64,000 bases of DNA from Marinobacter nanhaiticus D15-8W (GTDB taxonomy: Bacteria > Pseudomonadota > Gammaproteobacteria > Pseudomonadales > Oleiphilaceae). The notes below the pieces were generated by a model. The model had not been told where the DNA came from. It did no database searches and saw only the letters and a list, made by a program, of their open reading frames with translations. Below are positions 1 to 8,639 of the stretch, one piece after another; positions within the stretch are counted from its first letter, which is position 1, and each line of letters begins with the position of its first letter. The DNA lies in assembly GCF_036511935.1 (NCBI RefSeq), contig NZ_AP028878.1, forward strand, positions 4,526,001 through 4,590,000, in the 5' to 3' direction. The translations under genes and the position numbers were made by a program.

Positions 1-255
1 GATCCAATGCTGGTCACGGGCTTCCTCCAGGAACTGGCAAATGTCGTCCGTAAGATCACCGGCTTCGGTGAAACGGGCTTCCAGGTTGCGGATGATCTGG
101 CCCACAGTGGTCTCACCGTCCACCTCGCCGAGGATCGCCGCGGCGCTCGCGTTCAGCTTCACCATCCCTTCCGGATACAGCAGCACATGGGCTTCCTGCG
201 CCGGCTCCCACTGGTAGCGAAAACCGGGACGCAGGCGCGGGATGCGGCTCATCAT
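1..255 (-). CDS. pqqD: PqqD, PQQ peptide chaperone (C-terminus off window)
   Basis: The reading frame runs leftwards from the ATG at 255 and leaves the window after about 85 codons, so the C-terminus is missing. The translation starts [18 protein letters not shown] and contains [12 protein letters not shown] and AILGEVDG, the typical PqqD pattern of a small winged-helix peptide-recognition protein. PqqD binds the PqqA peptide and presents it to the radical SAM enzyme PqqE, which should lie just beyond the left edge. The start overlaps the pqqC stop in an ATGA arrangement, implying translational coupling. A second ATG three bases downstream is an equally possible start. Confidence 0.93.
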   Translation of the reverse strand, partial: MMSRIPRLRPGFRYQWEPAQEAHVLLYPEGMVKLNASAAAILGEVDGETTVGQIIRNLEARFTEAGDLTDDICQFLEEARDQHWI

Positions 256-1010
256 TGGCCGAGCCCCCGATGCCAGACCTGTTGATCGGTCACCGTGTGA
301 TACGGCGGCGTCCGGTGCATATAGGCCATCGTCAGGGCGTCGAGGATTGTCCATAAAATATCCAACTTGAATTGCAAAATGTCCAGCGCCCGTTGCTGTT
401 GCTCCGGCGTGGTGAAGTGATCCAGGGTGATCGTCAGGCCATGCTCCACATCACGTCGGGCCTCGCCCAGGCGCTTGCGGAAGTAGCTATAGCCGGATTC
501 CTCGATCCAGGGGTAGTGCTGCGGCCAGCTGTCCAGCCGGGATTGGTGGATCTCCGGGGCGAACAGCTCTGTCAGGGACGAGCAGGCCGCCTCCTGCCAA
601 CTCGCCCGGCGGGCAAAGTTGTAATAGGCGTCCACAGCAAATCGCACGCCGGGCAGCACGTGACGCTGGTCGATCACCTCGTCCCGGCTCAGACCCACGG
701 CCTCGGCCAGGCTCAGCCAGGCTTCGATACCGCCGGGTTCTGTACCGTCGCCATCGTGGTCCAGCACCCGCTGCAGCCAGAGACGGCGCACTGCCGCATC
801 AGGACAGTTGGCCATGATGGCCGCGTCCTTGCGGGGAATATTGACCTGGTAGTAGTAGCGATTGGCCACCCAGCCCTGGATCTGCTCGCGGGTGCATTCC
901 CCGGCATACATCGCCTTATGGTAGGGATGATGGATGTGATAGTAGCGCCCCTTGTCCCGTAGTGCCTGTTCGAAGGAAGCGCGGTCAAGGGCCGGGTTCG
1001 GCGCGTTCAT
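252..1010 (-). CDS. pqqC: PqqC, pyrroloquinoline-quinone synthase
   Basis: This 252-residue protein has the usual PqqC length. PqqC is a cofactor-free oxidase that performs the last ring closure and eight-electron oxidation giving PQQ in the cytoplasm. Family landmarks include [12 protein letters not shown] near the N-terminus, [19 protein letters not shown] (about residues 48-66), [12 protein letters not shown] and the C-terminal helix region with [20 protein letters not shown]. Its ATG overlaps the pqqB stop by four bases and its stop overlaps pqqD, so pqqB-C-D are translationally coupled. Identification is by strong family resemblance and operon order. Confidence 0.97.
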   Translation of the reverse strand: MNAPNPALDRASFEQALRDKGRYYHIHHPYHKAMYAGECTREQIQGWVANRYYYQVNIPRKDAAIMANCPDAAVRRLWLQRVLDHDGDGTEPGGIEAWLSLAEAVGLSRDEVIDQRHVLPGVRFAVDAYYNFARRASWQEAACSSLTELFAPEIHQSRLDSWPQHYPWIEESGYSYFRKRLGEARRDVEHGLTITLDHFTTPEQQQRALDILQFKLDILWTILDALTMAYMHRTPPYHTVTDQQVWHRGLGQ

Positions 1011-1939
1011 TCGTCACCTCCACCCAAATCCAGGTGCATACCGTCGTAGGCCACTTCGATGTTGTGGATCTTGAGGACGGCACGCTCCATCGAATCCTCG
1101 TCGAGGATCGGGTTGGTATTGTTGATGTGGATCAGGACCTTGCGGCTGGCCGGCATCGTATCGAGCAATTCGATCATGCCCCCCGGGCCATATTGCGCGA
1201 GGTGCCCCATCTCCTGACCGGTCTTGGTGCCCACTTCCTGGCGCTGCATCTCGTCGTCCTCCCAGACGGTGCCATCCACCAGCAGCACATCCGCATTGCG
1301 CATCCAGGCCTTCAGCCGGTCGTCTGGCTGCCCGAGCCCCGGTGCGTAGAGCACACGGGTGCCGGTGCGGGTATCTTCGATAAACAGGCCAACGTTGTCG
1401 CCTGGGATGGTCTTACCCCGGCGCGGGGAATAAGGCGGCGCGTTGGAATGCAGCGGAATCGCGGTCAGCTTCAGGGACGGCGCGGCGGGAATCCAGAACG
1501 ATTCACTGTCCGCTGCCGGTATTTCCTTCCAGTTCAGCCCGCCATTCCAGTGCTTGAGCATGGGGAACAGCGGAAAGCCGGTGGACAGGTCCTCGTGCAC
1601 CTGTGCCGTGCACCAGACATCGAGTGGACAGCCCTCGCGCAGGGTCAGCAGTCCGGTGGTATGGTCGATCTGGCTGTCCATCAGCAGGACCGCCTCAATG
1701 CCAGTGTCGCGCACGTGGCGGGCCGGTTGCAGCGGGGCGAAGTCCGCCAGCTGGGCGCGGATATCCGGTGATGCGTTACAAATGATCCAACGCTCGCCAT
1801 CTTCGCTGATGGCGATCGAGGATTGGGTTCGGGGCGTCGCGTTCAGCGTACCCTTACGCAAGCCGTCGCAGTTGCGACAGTTGCAGTTCCACTGTGGGAA
1901 GCCCCCGCCGGCTGCCGAGCCGAGGACATGAATCTGCAT
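1007..1939 (-). CDS. pqqB: PqqB, metallo-beta-lactamase-fold PQQ biosynthesis protein
   Basis: This 310-residue protein starts [19 protein letters not shown] and carries the Cys pair CNCRNC, both hallmarks of PqqB. The fold is metallo-beta-lactamase with the degenerate metal motif [10 protein letters not shown]. PqqB is thought to hydroxylate the tyrosine ring of the excised Glu-Tyr intermediate before PqqC acts. A Shine-Dalgarno AGGAGA lies just upstream of the ATG. A 108-base gap containing a hairpin separates it from pqqA. Confidence 0.97.
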   Translation of the reverse strand: MQIHVLGSAAGGGFPQWNCNCRNCDGLRKGTLNATPRTQSSIAISEDGERWIICNASPDIRAQLADFAPLQPARHVRDTGIEAVLLMDSQIDHTTGLLTLREGCPLDVWCTAQVHEDLSTGFPLFPMLKHWNGGLNWKEIPAADSESFWIPAAPSLKLTAIPLHSNAPPYSPRRGKTIPGDNVGLFIEDTRTGTRVLYAPGLGQPDDRLKAWMRNADVLLVDGTVWEDDEMQRQEVGTKTGQEMGHLAQYGPGGMIELLDTMPASRKVLIHINNTNPILDEDSMERAVLKIHNIEVAYDGMHLDLGGGDE

Positions 1940-2014
1940 GGGGTTCTCCTGAAAAAGCCTCTGGATAGGACCAGAACAACGCTATCGGGTCCCATTCAGA
2001 GGCTCTCAAAGTCA

Positions 2015-2037
2015 ACGGCCGGCAAGATGCCGGCCGT
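2015..2037 (-). promoter_or_regulatory. Hairpin between pqqA and pqqB
   Basis: A perfect 9-bp stem (ACGGCCGGC at 2015-2023 pairing with GCCGGCCGT at 2029-2037, 5-base loop) lies 10 bases past the pqqA stop. No T-run follows on the minus strand, so a strong intrinsic terminator is unlikely. Its position fits an mRNA-processing or attenuation element that raises PqqA peptide output over PqqBCD; this role is inferred. Confidence 0.6.
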
Positions 2038-2047
2038 CACGTACAAC

Positions 2048-2119
2048 TCAGCGGTTGGCGAAGTACATGGTGACTTCGAAGCCGATCCGCATATCTTCGT
2101 AGGCTGGCTTGGTCCACAT
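2048..2119 (-). CDS. pqqA: PqqA, PQQ precursor peptide (23 aa)
   Basis: The complement encodes [19 protein letters not shown] followed by FANR and a stop, which is 23 residues. It holds the conserved Glu15 and Tyr19 spaced as E-V-T-M-Y; these two side chains are cross-linked by PqqE and become the PQQ skeleton. An AGGTAAGG Shine-Dalgarno precedes the ATG. The gene is the first of the pqq operon and is shorter than common ORF-calling cut-offs. Confidence 0.97.
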   Translation of the reverse strand: MWTKPAYEDMRIGFEVTMYFANR

Positions 2120-2411
2120 AACCCTTACCTCTTGTCTTGCATCGGTGAATGGAAACCACACTTTGATACTAGAGGGAGCCAAACGGTATCCATATGGTAC
2201 TTTGGAACAAATTTCGTTCCTGTTCCACCCTCCTTAGTGGCATTACGACGGGATTAGTTCACCGGTTCGGTACCTCACCGGTAACTCCCAGACTAACCCG
2301 AATATACGTCTTGGCGATGCGGGTAGACACAACCCAGGTCAATTAACGGTGACGATTCGCGGTTCCGCAAAGGGATGCCATTCGCGCAACAAGACTGATG
2401 CCGCTCGGCAA

Positions 2412-2469
2412 GCCTCACCGGCATCCTACGCTCTGGGCATTGAGATTCCCGCGTAGGATGCTGGTGAGC
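2412..2469. repeat. Interspersed palindromic element (GTAGGATGC type)
   Basis: GCCTCACCGGCATCCTACGC (2412-2431) is followed after 19 bases by its near-complement GCGTAGGATGCTGGTGAGC (2451-2469). The right arm runs on into AAAGCGAACCGCATC. This resembles the GTAGGATGC...GAACCGCATC intergenic repeats seen across gammaproteobacteria; mobility or function is unknown. Confidence 0.6.
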
Positions 2470-2628
2470 AAAGCGAACCGCATCGCTAACCCGAGGCCAC
2501 CTCCACCCCAAAAATACGCTAGAACCGAGCGATCCAACGGCCACCGTCTGCAAGGGAATCAAGCTCCACCCGTATTCGACCTTTGTCTGAGTTGCACATT
2601 TTGCGACCAGCTCCTACCCTGACTTAGT

Positions 2629-2652
2629 ATGATGTATGACAACATACAGCAT
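2629..2652. promoter_or_regulatory. Putative GntR-family operator upstream of kdgD
   Basis: ATGATGTATG and CATACAGCAT flank a 4-base ACAA centre, giving 10-bp arms with one mismatch and a perfect GTATG/CATAC core. The dyad lies about 80 bases before the first gene of the uronate operon. Dyads of this size are typical of FadR/FCD-type GntR repressors, and one is encoded at the end of the cluster (14016). The pairing of regulator and site is inferred. Confidence 0.45.
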
Positions 2653-2730
2653 ATGACCTGACTTCTATGTATATCGTGTTAGCGATGCCGTGGAAGCCTT
2701 GAAAAACAAGAAACTGAACAAGGATGACCA

Positions 2731-3648
2731 GTGAACTTTACTCAAAGCGACGTAATCAAAGCCGTCGGCGATGGCCTGCTGTCCTTTCCGGTTACCGACT
2801 TCGACGCCAACGGCAGCTTCGATAGCCAGAGCTATCGTCGGCGCCTCGAATGGTTCATCAGTCACGACATCTCTGCCGTATTCGTGGCCGGTGGAACCGG
2901 CGAATTCTTCAACCTGACCCTCGACGAGTATCGCGAGGTTGTTTCAGTCGCTGTGGAGACTGTCGGCGGCAAGGTGCCGGTGATCGCCAGCGCCGGCCTG
3001 AGCGTGCGGGCCGGGCAGGCCTTCGCCAAGGCTGCCGAAGAAGCCGGAGCAGACGGCATCCTGCTGATGCCACCCTACCTGACCGATTGTCCCCAGGACG
3101 GCCTGGTGGACTATGCCCGGCAGATCTGCGACTCGACATCGATCAGCGTGATCTACTACAACCGCGGCAACGGCGTACTTGAAGCCGGAGCCGTGGAGCA
3201 ACTCGCCGACGCCTGCCCTAACCTGATTGGCCTGAAGGATGGCAAGGGCGATATCCAGCTACTCAACAAGATCGTCAAGACGGTCGGCGACCGCCTGACC
3301 TATATCGGCGGTGTCCCCACTGCGGAAATCTTTGCCGAAGCGTATCTGTCGATCGGCGTCAACACTTACTCCTCAGCGGTTTTCAACTTCATACCGGAGA
3401 CGGCGGTCAAGTTCTATCGAGCGCTACGCGCCGGCGATAGCGAGACCGTTAAAGCGATAACCAACGAGTTCTTCATTCCCTTCGTCAACCTGCGTGACAC
3501 CCGAAAGGGCTATGCGGTCAGCCTTATCAAAGCGGGGGCCGAGCTGATCGGACACCCGGCGGGTGCGGTAAGGGCGCCGCTCCAGATGCCCACTACCGGC
3601 GAGGTAGAACAACTCAAGGTGCTTATCGGCAAAACCCAGGCTCTTTGA
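2731..3648 (+). CDS. kdgD: 5-dehydro-4-deoxyglucarate dehydratase (KdgD family)
   Basis: This 305-residue protein of the DHDPS/NAL aldolase superfamily should dehydrate and decarboxylate 5-keto-4-deoxy-glucarate to 2-oxoglutarate semialdehyde. Visible landmarks are DGLLSFPVTDFD at the N-terminus, the GGTGEFFNL loop (about residue 54), the Schiff-base lysine region LIGLKDGKGD (about residues 166-175) and IGGVPTAEIF. GDGLLSFPVTDF is characteristic of KdgD rather than of DapA or NanA. It is the first gene of the plus-strand sugar-acid block, downstream of the operator-like dyad. ATG is at 2731; a TTG or upstream start is not needed. Confidence 0.9.
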   Translation: MNFTQSDVIKAVGDGLLSFPVTDFDANGSFDSQSYRRRLEWFISHDISAVFVAGGTGEFFNLTLDEYREVVSVAVETVGGKVPVIASAGLSVRAGQAFAKAAEEAGADGILLMPPYLTDCPQDGLVDYARQICDSTSISVIYYNRGNGVLEAGAVEQLADACPNLIGLKDGKGDIQLLNKIVKTVGDRLTYIGGVPTAEIFAEAYLSIGVNTYSSAVFNFIPETAVKFYRALRAGDSETVKAITNEFFIPFVNLRDTRKGYAVSLIKAGAELIGHPAGAVRAPLQMPTTGEVEQLKVLIGKTQAL

Positions 3649-3797
3649 TGTGAGAGACGCCAGCGCCAGGTCCGGGTGCTGATTCAGTCAGTCAAATCAA
3701 ACGTCCCTGAGAATCAAAAGTCTTTAAATAAAAAGGCGGTTATAAAAACGCTTCCAACACGGCCAAAAACAAATAACCAACTCGTAAGAGGCGAACA

Positions 3798-4778
3798 ATG
3801 AATTTCAAAAAAACAATCCTGACACTCTTTTGCGTGGCCACGCTCGCGGCCAACGTCGCTTACGCCGACTTCCCCAGTCGCGACGTCCGCCTCATCGTTC
3901 CAGCGGCCGCGGGCGGGGGTACCGACGCGATCGTGCGCAAAATCTCGAATATTGCCGAGGAGTCCCTGCCAGTCTCGATGTATGTGGAAAACGTTGAAGG
4001 TGGCATGACGGCGACGGGCCTGCTCCAACTCATGAAAGCCCGTCCGGACGGGCAAACCATTGCAGCCATCACCTATGACAGCATCATAACGATTCCGTGG
4101 AAGGGCATGCTGCCAGGTTTCAATATGGAAAAAATGCGCATGATCGCTCGCATCACCCGTGAAGCCGACGCCATCACCGTCTCGGAAAGCGCCCCCTATC
4201 AAACCCTGGGCGACCTGATCGCCGCCGCAAAGGAAAAGCCCAACAGTATCCGTATCGGTATCCAGAACATGGGGGCCAGGACGCACCTCACACTGCTACA
4301 GCTCCAGGAACAGACGGGCGCCAAGTTCAAGATCGTCTCCTACGACAACAGCGCAGCTTCACAAAAGGAAGCTCTGCTCAATGGTGAAGTCGACGCCGTC
4401 GTTACCAGTCTTGGTGACCTGGCACCGCTGATTGAGTCCGGCCAGGCCCGCGGCCTGGTGGAGTTCTCCGACACCCAGAACGAAGGCTTCCCCGACGTCC
4501 CGCCAGTGACCGACACCGATACCGGCCTCGATCTGCAAATGGGCAGCTTTATCGTCATGGTTGCCCCGGCACGTACACCGGACGACATCATCGAGAAGCT
4601 GGAAACGACCTACCACAAAGCCTACGAGAGCGACGAGTTCCAGCAGTGGCTGAAGCAGATCGGCGTCACGCCGGCCTGGCTAGGTACCGACGAAGTGACG
4701 CAGTGGGCGAATGACACCCAACAGCGGCTTTTCGGAACCATGGATGCTCTGGTCGAAAAAGGCGTGCTGAAAAAATAA
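3798..4778 (+). CDS. tctC: TTT transporter substrate-binding protein (TctC/Bug family)
   Basis: This 326-residue periplasmic protein has a Sec signal peptide ending ANVAYA (about residue 23). The mature N-terminus FPSRDVRLIVPAAAGGGTD is the classic Bug/TctC start with its ligand-binding loop. It should capture an organic or sugar acid for the TctBA membrane pair encoded just downstream. AGAGGCG precedes the ATG. Given its position between kdgD and the uronate enzymes, a hexarate or hexuronate is the likely ligand, though TctC family sequence does not fix specificity. Confidence 0.92.
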   Translation: MNFKKTILTLFCVATLAANVAYADFPSRDVRLIVPAAAGGGTDAIVRKISNIAEESLPVSMYVENVEGGMTATGLLQLMKARPDGQTIAAITYDSIITIPWKGMLPGFNMEKMRMIARITREADAITVSESAPYQTLGDLIAAAKEKPNSIRIGIQNMGARTHLTLLQLQEQTGAKFKIVSYDNSAASQKEALLNGEVDAVVTSLGDLAPLIESGQARGLVEFSDTQNEGFPDVPPVTDTDTGLDLQMGSFIVMVAPARTPDDIIEKLETTYHKAYESDEFQQWLKQIGVTPAWLGTDEVTQWANDTQQRLFGTMDALVEKGVLKK

Positions 4779-4859
4779 AGCGTTAGCCGCGTTCACGTGG
4801 TCATTGCGATTGCGCCATTAAAAGCCGTATGGCGCAACGCTTCTCAAACGGGTTTTCAT

Positions 4860-5372
4860 ATGTCTACCAAACGCTTTGCTTTAGACGGCGAGTTTTATGT
4901 GCCGGCAGTGCTGGCCATCATCACGGTTGTCTACCTGATTTCCGCGATCCAGCTCGGCCCGCCTATGAAAGATGGCAACATGACCGAGTCGTTCTTTCCG
5001 ATACTAACGTCGGTCGTCATGTTAATCGCCCTTGTATGCGCGATGGTTCAAGCGCTGGGCCGTATATCTAGCAACGGTAGCGATGAGGAGGCAACAGCTG
5101 AGGCATCCCGGACAAGCAAAAGATACGCAGGCATTTCGCTTGGGGCGATTGGCGTTGTCCTGTTAACAACCGGGTATTTATTGGCTTTTGATTTAATTGG
5201 CTATTTTGTTTCTACGTTCTTTTATGTGCTGCTGTTACACGGCTTATTTAGCGGCAGTATAAAGAAAAATTGGCTAATGAAATTGGTTGCCACCCTTCTT
5301 ATAACCGCCGCCGGATATCTGTTATTTGAAGTCTTCTTCCAGGTACGCCTGCCCACGTTTTGGAGCCAATGA
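4860..5372 (+). CDS. tctB: TTT transporter small membrane subunit (TctB)
   Basis: This protein of about 170 residues has four hydrophobic segments (near residues 11-28, 42-60, 85-108 and 118-160), matching the TctB/DUF1468 small subunit. The ATG at 4860 (MSTKRFALDGEF) was chosen because an earlier GTG at 4797 has no ribosome binding site and adds an atypical tail. The stop overlaps the start of tctA (ATGA), which implies coupled translation. The small subunit assists the 12-TM TctA permease. Confidence 0.85.
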   Translation: MSTKRFALDGEFYVPAVLAIITVVYLISAIQLGPPMKDGNMTESFFPILTSVVMLIALVCAMVQALGRISSNGSDEEATAEASRTSKRYAGISLGAIGVVLLTTGYLLAFDLIGYFVSTFFYVLLLHGLFSGSIKKNWLMKLVATLLITAAGYLLFEVFFQVRLPTFWSQ

Positions 5373-6901
5373 TGATGGACTCGATTTATGGGCTGCTCGG
5401 CGGCTTTGCGGCCCTCGCTAATCCAGAAACCCTGCTATATATGGTGGGCGGATTCCTGATCGGTACTTTCTTTGGAGCGGTTCCAGGGCTCACTTCGGTC
5501 CTCGCAATCGCCCTATTGCTACCTCTCACTTACAGTCTCGATGTCACCACGGCCCTGGTTGCCTGCGCCAGCATTTTCATGGCCGGTATGTGCAGCGGCA
5601 GTATTACGGCGACAACCATCAATATTCCGGGAGCGCCTTCTTCCATGATGACCGCCATGGAAGGCTATCCGATGCAGCAACGTGGCGAAGGTGCCAAGGC
5701 ACTCGGTCACGCTGCGTTGGGATCGATGATCGGCGGTGCAGTAGGTGCCCTGCTGTTGATGATCATATCTCCTTTGGCCGCGGACGTTGCCCTGTTGATA
5801 CGCACCCCGGGCAAATTTTCACTGATCGCCTTTGCACTCATTGTCATCATTATTTCCCAGCGTGGATCGGTCACCAAAGGCATGATTGCCACGCTCTTGG
5901 GGGTTATGGTCGCCACGATCGGCATTGACGTGGTGCAGCCCATAGCTCGTTTCACGTTTGAAACCAGCGTGCTGATCCAGGGCATCGACATGATGCCGCT
6001 GATCATTGGCACCTTCGCCATTAGTGAGTTGCTGATCCAGGCCGACAGCCGAAGTACTCGAACTGTGGATCCCAGCGAGGTGCAAGGCGCCAGGGTGAAG
6101 AGGCGCGACTTCATCCCGCCGCTTTCCGAAGTTCGCGAGATCGGCATCCTGCGTTACCTGAAAAGCGCGCTTATCGGCTACTCGGTCGGTATTTTGCCCG
6201 GGGCCGGAGGCTCGATGGCAGCCTTCGTATCCTACGCAGAATCGATGCGCTCCTCGAAGACGCCAGAGCGCTATGGCAAAGGCCACCCGGAAGGCATTGC
6301 GGCCGCTGAGTGCGCCAACAACTCCATGTGTGGCGGTGCATTCGTTCCGATGCTGACGTTTGGCATCCCCGGCGATCCAACGACCGCCATCGTGCTCGGC
6401 GTACTCATCATCAACGGCCTCCAGCCCGGCCCACAGTTCATGACCCAGCAACTCGACATGATTGCGCCGATGTTCGCCTCGCTATTCATCAGCGCTTTGA
6501 TCCTGATCCCGCTGACGCTCTATCTGCTCGGACCGTACTTCCTGAAGATCGTATCGATTCGCCGGGACGTGCTCTATTCGAGCATTGCCGTGGTCGCCCT
6601 CGTGGGCAGCTACGTCGCCACCTACTCTACTTTCCAGATGGGACTGGCGCTTGTATTCGGTGTGCTGGCCTATTTCCTGCGCAAGCAGAAGTATCCCACC
6701 GTCTGCCTACTGCTCGGCTTCGTGCTCGGCCCCAGCCTGGAGGAGTACTGCCGTCGTTCGCTATCGATAAACGATGGTAATCCACTGATTTTCCTGACAA
6801 GCCCGGACAGTCTGTTCTTTATCATACTGACCGGTGTTTTCTTCTACTTCATGGTCATTCGCAAACCGAGAAATGGAGGTCTTGGCGCTTCGCCGGCTTG
6901 A
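5369..6901 (+). CDS. tctA: TTT transporter large permease subunit (TctA)
   Basis: This polytopic membrane protein of 510 residues shows the TctA family signatures GAVPGLTSVLAIALLLPLT near the N-terminus, GSITATTINIPGAPSS and the second repeat GILPGAGGSMAAF (about residue 275). It should use the ion gradient to import the acid delivered by TctC. Three in-frame ATGs lie together at 5369, 5372 and 5375; the first gives the 4-base overlap with tctB. Together 3798-6901 form a complete three-part transporter. Confidence 0.93.
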   Translation: MMMDSIYGLLGGFAALANPETLLYMVGGFLIGTFFGAVPGLTSVLAIALLLPLTYSLDVTTALVACASIFMAGMCSGSITATTINIPGAPSSMMTAMEGYPMQQRGEGAKALGHAALGSMIGGAVGALLLMIISPLAADVALLIRTPGKFSLIAFALIVIIISQRGSVTKGMIATLLGVMVATIGIDVVQPIARFTFETSVLIQGIDMMPLIIGTFAISELLIQADSRSTRTVDPSEVQGARVKRRDFIPPLSEVREIGILRYLKSALIGYSVGILPGAGGSMAAFVSYAESMRSSKTPERYGKGHPEGIAAAECANNSMCGGAFVPMLTFGIPGDPTTAIVLGVLIINGLQPGPQFMTQQLDMIAPMFASLFISALILIPLTLYLLGPYFLKIVSIRRDVLYSSIAVVALVGSYVATYSTFQMGLALVFGVLAYFLRKQKYPTVCLLLGFVLGPSLEEYCRRSLSINDGNPLIFLTSPDSLFFIILTGVFFYFMVIRKPRNGGLGASPA

Positions 6902-7018
6902 GCAACCGAGCCAGAACGCATCGGTCGGCCCTTGAGAGATCGTTGCGTTCCAACCCGAGAGACTGATTGATACTGCCACCTACAAACACAACACAAGAGA
7001 CTCAACGGGAGCCATATC

Positions 7019-8020
7019 ATGCAAACAAGAAAGCGCTTTTCTGTCACCGGTTGTCTGAAAATCACTGCGATGGCGGGCGCACTGACCGCCGCCGCCCTGC
7101 CGGTCCAGGCTGACCAATGGCGTGGTTGGAACATTCACCCGCCGGGGTACCCCAATAGCGAAGCCCTGGAAAGCTTCGCAGAGGAAGTGGCCGAGAAGAC
7201 CGACGGCCGTGTCGAGCCCAAGGTCTATCACAATGCGGTACTTGGGGATCAGCCGGACGCCATCGAACAGACCCGCAGCGGCGCCCTGGACTTCGCCAAC
7301 TTCAACATGGGCCCGATGGGACCGATCGTCCCGGCCACCAACGTATTGTCGCTGCCCTTCATCTTCAACAGCGTCGATGACATGTACACGATCATGGACG
7401 GCGAGATCGGCGACCGCTTTGCCGATGCCCTGGCAGAGGAAGGCCTTATCGCATTGTCCTGGTTCGGTTCCGGCGCGCGCAGCCTTTACAACACCGACCA
7501 TCCGGTCAAGACACCCGCTGATGTCCAGGGCATCAAGGTGCGGGTGATGAACAACGACCTGTACGTGGAGATGATCGACAACCTGGGCGGCAATGCGACG
7601 CCCATGTCCTACGGCGAAGTCTACCAATCGCTGAAGACCGGCGTCATCGATGGTGCGGAGAACAACTACCCGTCCTATGAGACCAGCGGCCACTACGAAG
7701 TCGCCAAATACTACTCCCTGACCGAGCACCTGATCCTGCCGGAGTGCCTGTGTATCGCCAAGTCCAGCTGGGAAGAACTCAGTGAGGAAGACCAGAAGGC
7801 CGTTCGCACAGCCGCCGAAAATGCCGCTGAGACGCAGCGCCAACTCTGGGAAGAACGCGTCCAGAAAAGCAAGCAGACCGTGCTCGACGCCGGCGCAAAG
7901 ATCAACGACGTGAATGACAAGGCGGCCTTCCAGGAAAAGATGCAGCCGATCTACGACGACTTCGTCAAGCAGCATCCTGAACTGGAGTCGTTCGTGACGG
8001 ACATCCAGGCCGCTCAATAA
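7019..8020 (+). CDS. dctP: TRAP transporter substrate-binding protein (DctP family)
   Basis: This 333-residue periplasmic protein has a signal peptide ending around LPVQADQWRGWN. The body matches DctP solute receptors: FANFNMGPMGPIVP, GVIDGAENNYPSYE (about residue 210) and VKTPADVQGIKVRVMNND, whose Arg normally pairs with the ligand carboxylate. It is followed by dctQ and dctM and lies within the uronate catabolic block, so glucuronate or galacturonate is a plausible ligand. A second uptake system next to TctCBA suggests either different acids or redundancy. Confidence 0.93.
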   Translation: MQTRKRFSVTGCLKITAMAGALTAAALPVQADQWRGWNIHPPGYPNSEALESFAEEVAEKTDGRVEPKVYHNAVLGDQPDAIEQTRSGALDFANFNMGPMGPIVPATNVLSLPFIFNSVDDMYTIMDGEIGDRFADALAEEGLIALSWFGSGARSLYNTDHPVKTPADVQGIKVRVMNNDLYVEMIDNLGGNATPMSYGEVYQSLKTGVIDGAENNYPSYETSGHYEVAKYYSLTEHLILPECLCIAKSSWEELSEEDQKAVRTAAENAAETQRQLWEERVQKSKQTVLDAGAKINDVNDKAAFQEKMQPIYDDFVKQHPELESFVTDIQAAQ

Positions 8021-8086
8021 CCTTGTCAATCGATGAGCGCGCCCGGATCGGCATGGCCCGGGGTGCTCTTGAGAGGATCAGCTACC

Positions 8087-8635
8087 GTGAGCTCCTACTC
8101 CGATCAACTCGATGACCAGGTTGCGCAGGCGCCGGTGTCCGAAACCGGGCCCCAGTCGCTGCTCGATAGAACGCTGGATGGTATCGCCCATCTTTGCATC
8201 ATCGTGGCAGGCGTACTGATGGTTTTCCTGATCATCACCTTCGGCTGGCTGGTATTCGGCCGTTATGTCCTTAACGACACGCCGACCTGGGTCGAGCAAT
8301 CGTCCCTGGTGATCGTCGTCTATATCACCTGTCTCGGCGCGGCCGCCGGGGTTCGCAATAACAGTCACCTGAGCATCGACTTCATCCGCGAAGGTATGCC
8401 GCGACTCCCGCGTACCGTCATGCGCCACCTTTCCGATCTATTCGTCGCCTGCTTTGGGGTCTTCATGGCGTGGCAGGGTGGCTACCTGGTGATGGAGAAC
8501 CTGAACCGCCCCATCCCCATGATCGGCTTTTCCGAAAGCTGGCGCGCGGCGCTCCTGGTGATCTGCGGTGTGCTGATGGTCCTGTTCTCATGCGTGAACA
8601 TCGTTCAGCGCCTGCTCAAGACAAGGGAGGTTTGA
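8087..8635 (+). CDS. dctQ: TRAP transporter small permease (DctQ family)
   Basis: This four-helix small subunit contains the DctQ pattern TFGWLVFGRYVLNDTPTWVEQ and NNSHLSIDFI. The GTG at 8087 is preferred: GAGAGGA sits 9 bases upstream, whereas a start at 8033 would add a non-conserved tail and lacks a good ribosome binding site. The chosen frame gives 182 residues, normal for the family. It joins DctM in the inner membrane. Confidence 0.88.
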   Translation: MSSYSDQLDDQVAQAPVSETGPQSLLDRTLDGIAHLCIIVAGVLMVFLIITFGWLVFGRYVLNDTPTWVEQSSLVIVVYITCLGAAAGVRNNSHLSIDFIREGMPRLPRTVMRHLSDLFVACFGVFMAWQGGYLVMENLNRPIPMIGFSESWRAALLVICGVLMVLFSCVNIVQRLLKTREV

Positions 8636-8639
8636 TGCC

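Larger units (their letters stand above)
2120..2730. other. Divergent intergenic region between pqqA and kdgD
   Basis: About 610 bases separate the leftward pqq operon from the rightward uronate operon. The stretch holds the GTAGGATGC-type palindrome (2412-2469) and the operator-like dyad (2629-2652). Short frames in it, such as the minus-strand frame at 2293-2562, have no family features or convincing ribosome binding site. The promoters of both operons must lie here, but no clear -35/-10 pair stands out. Confidence 0.6.

Noticed and set aside
2293..2562. 89-residue minus-strand frame
   Set aside because: It crosses the palindromic repeat at 2412-2469, has no recognisable features and lies in the divergent promoter region.
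4797..4859. Extended N-terminus of TctB from GTG
   Set aside because: No ribosome binding site and the extra residues do not resemble the family, so the ATG at 4860 is preferred.
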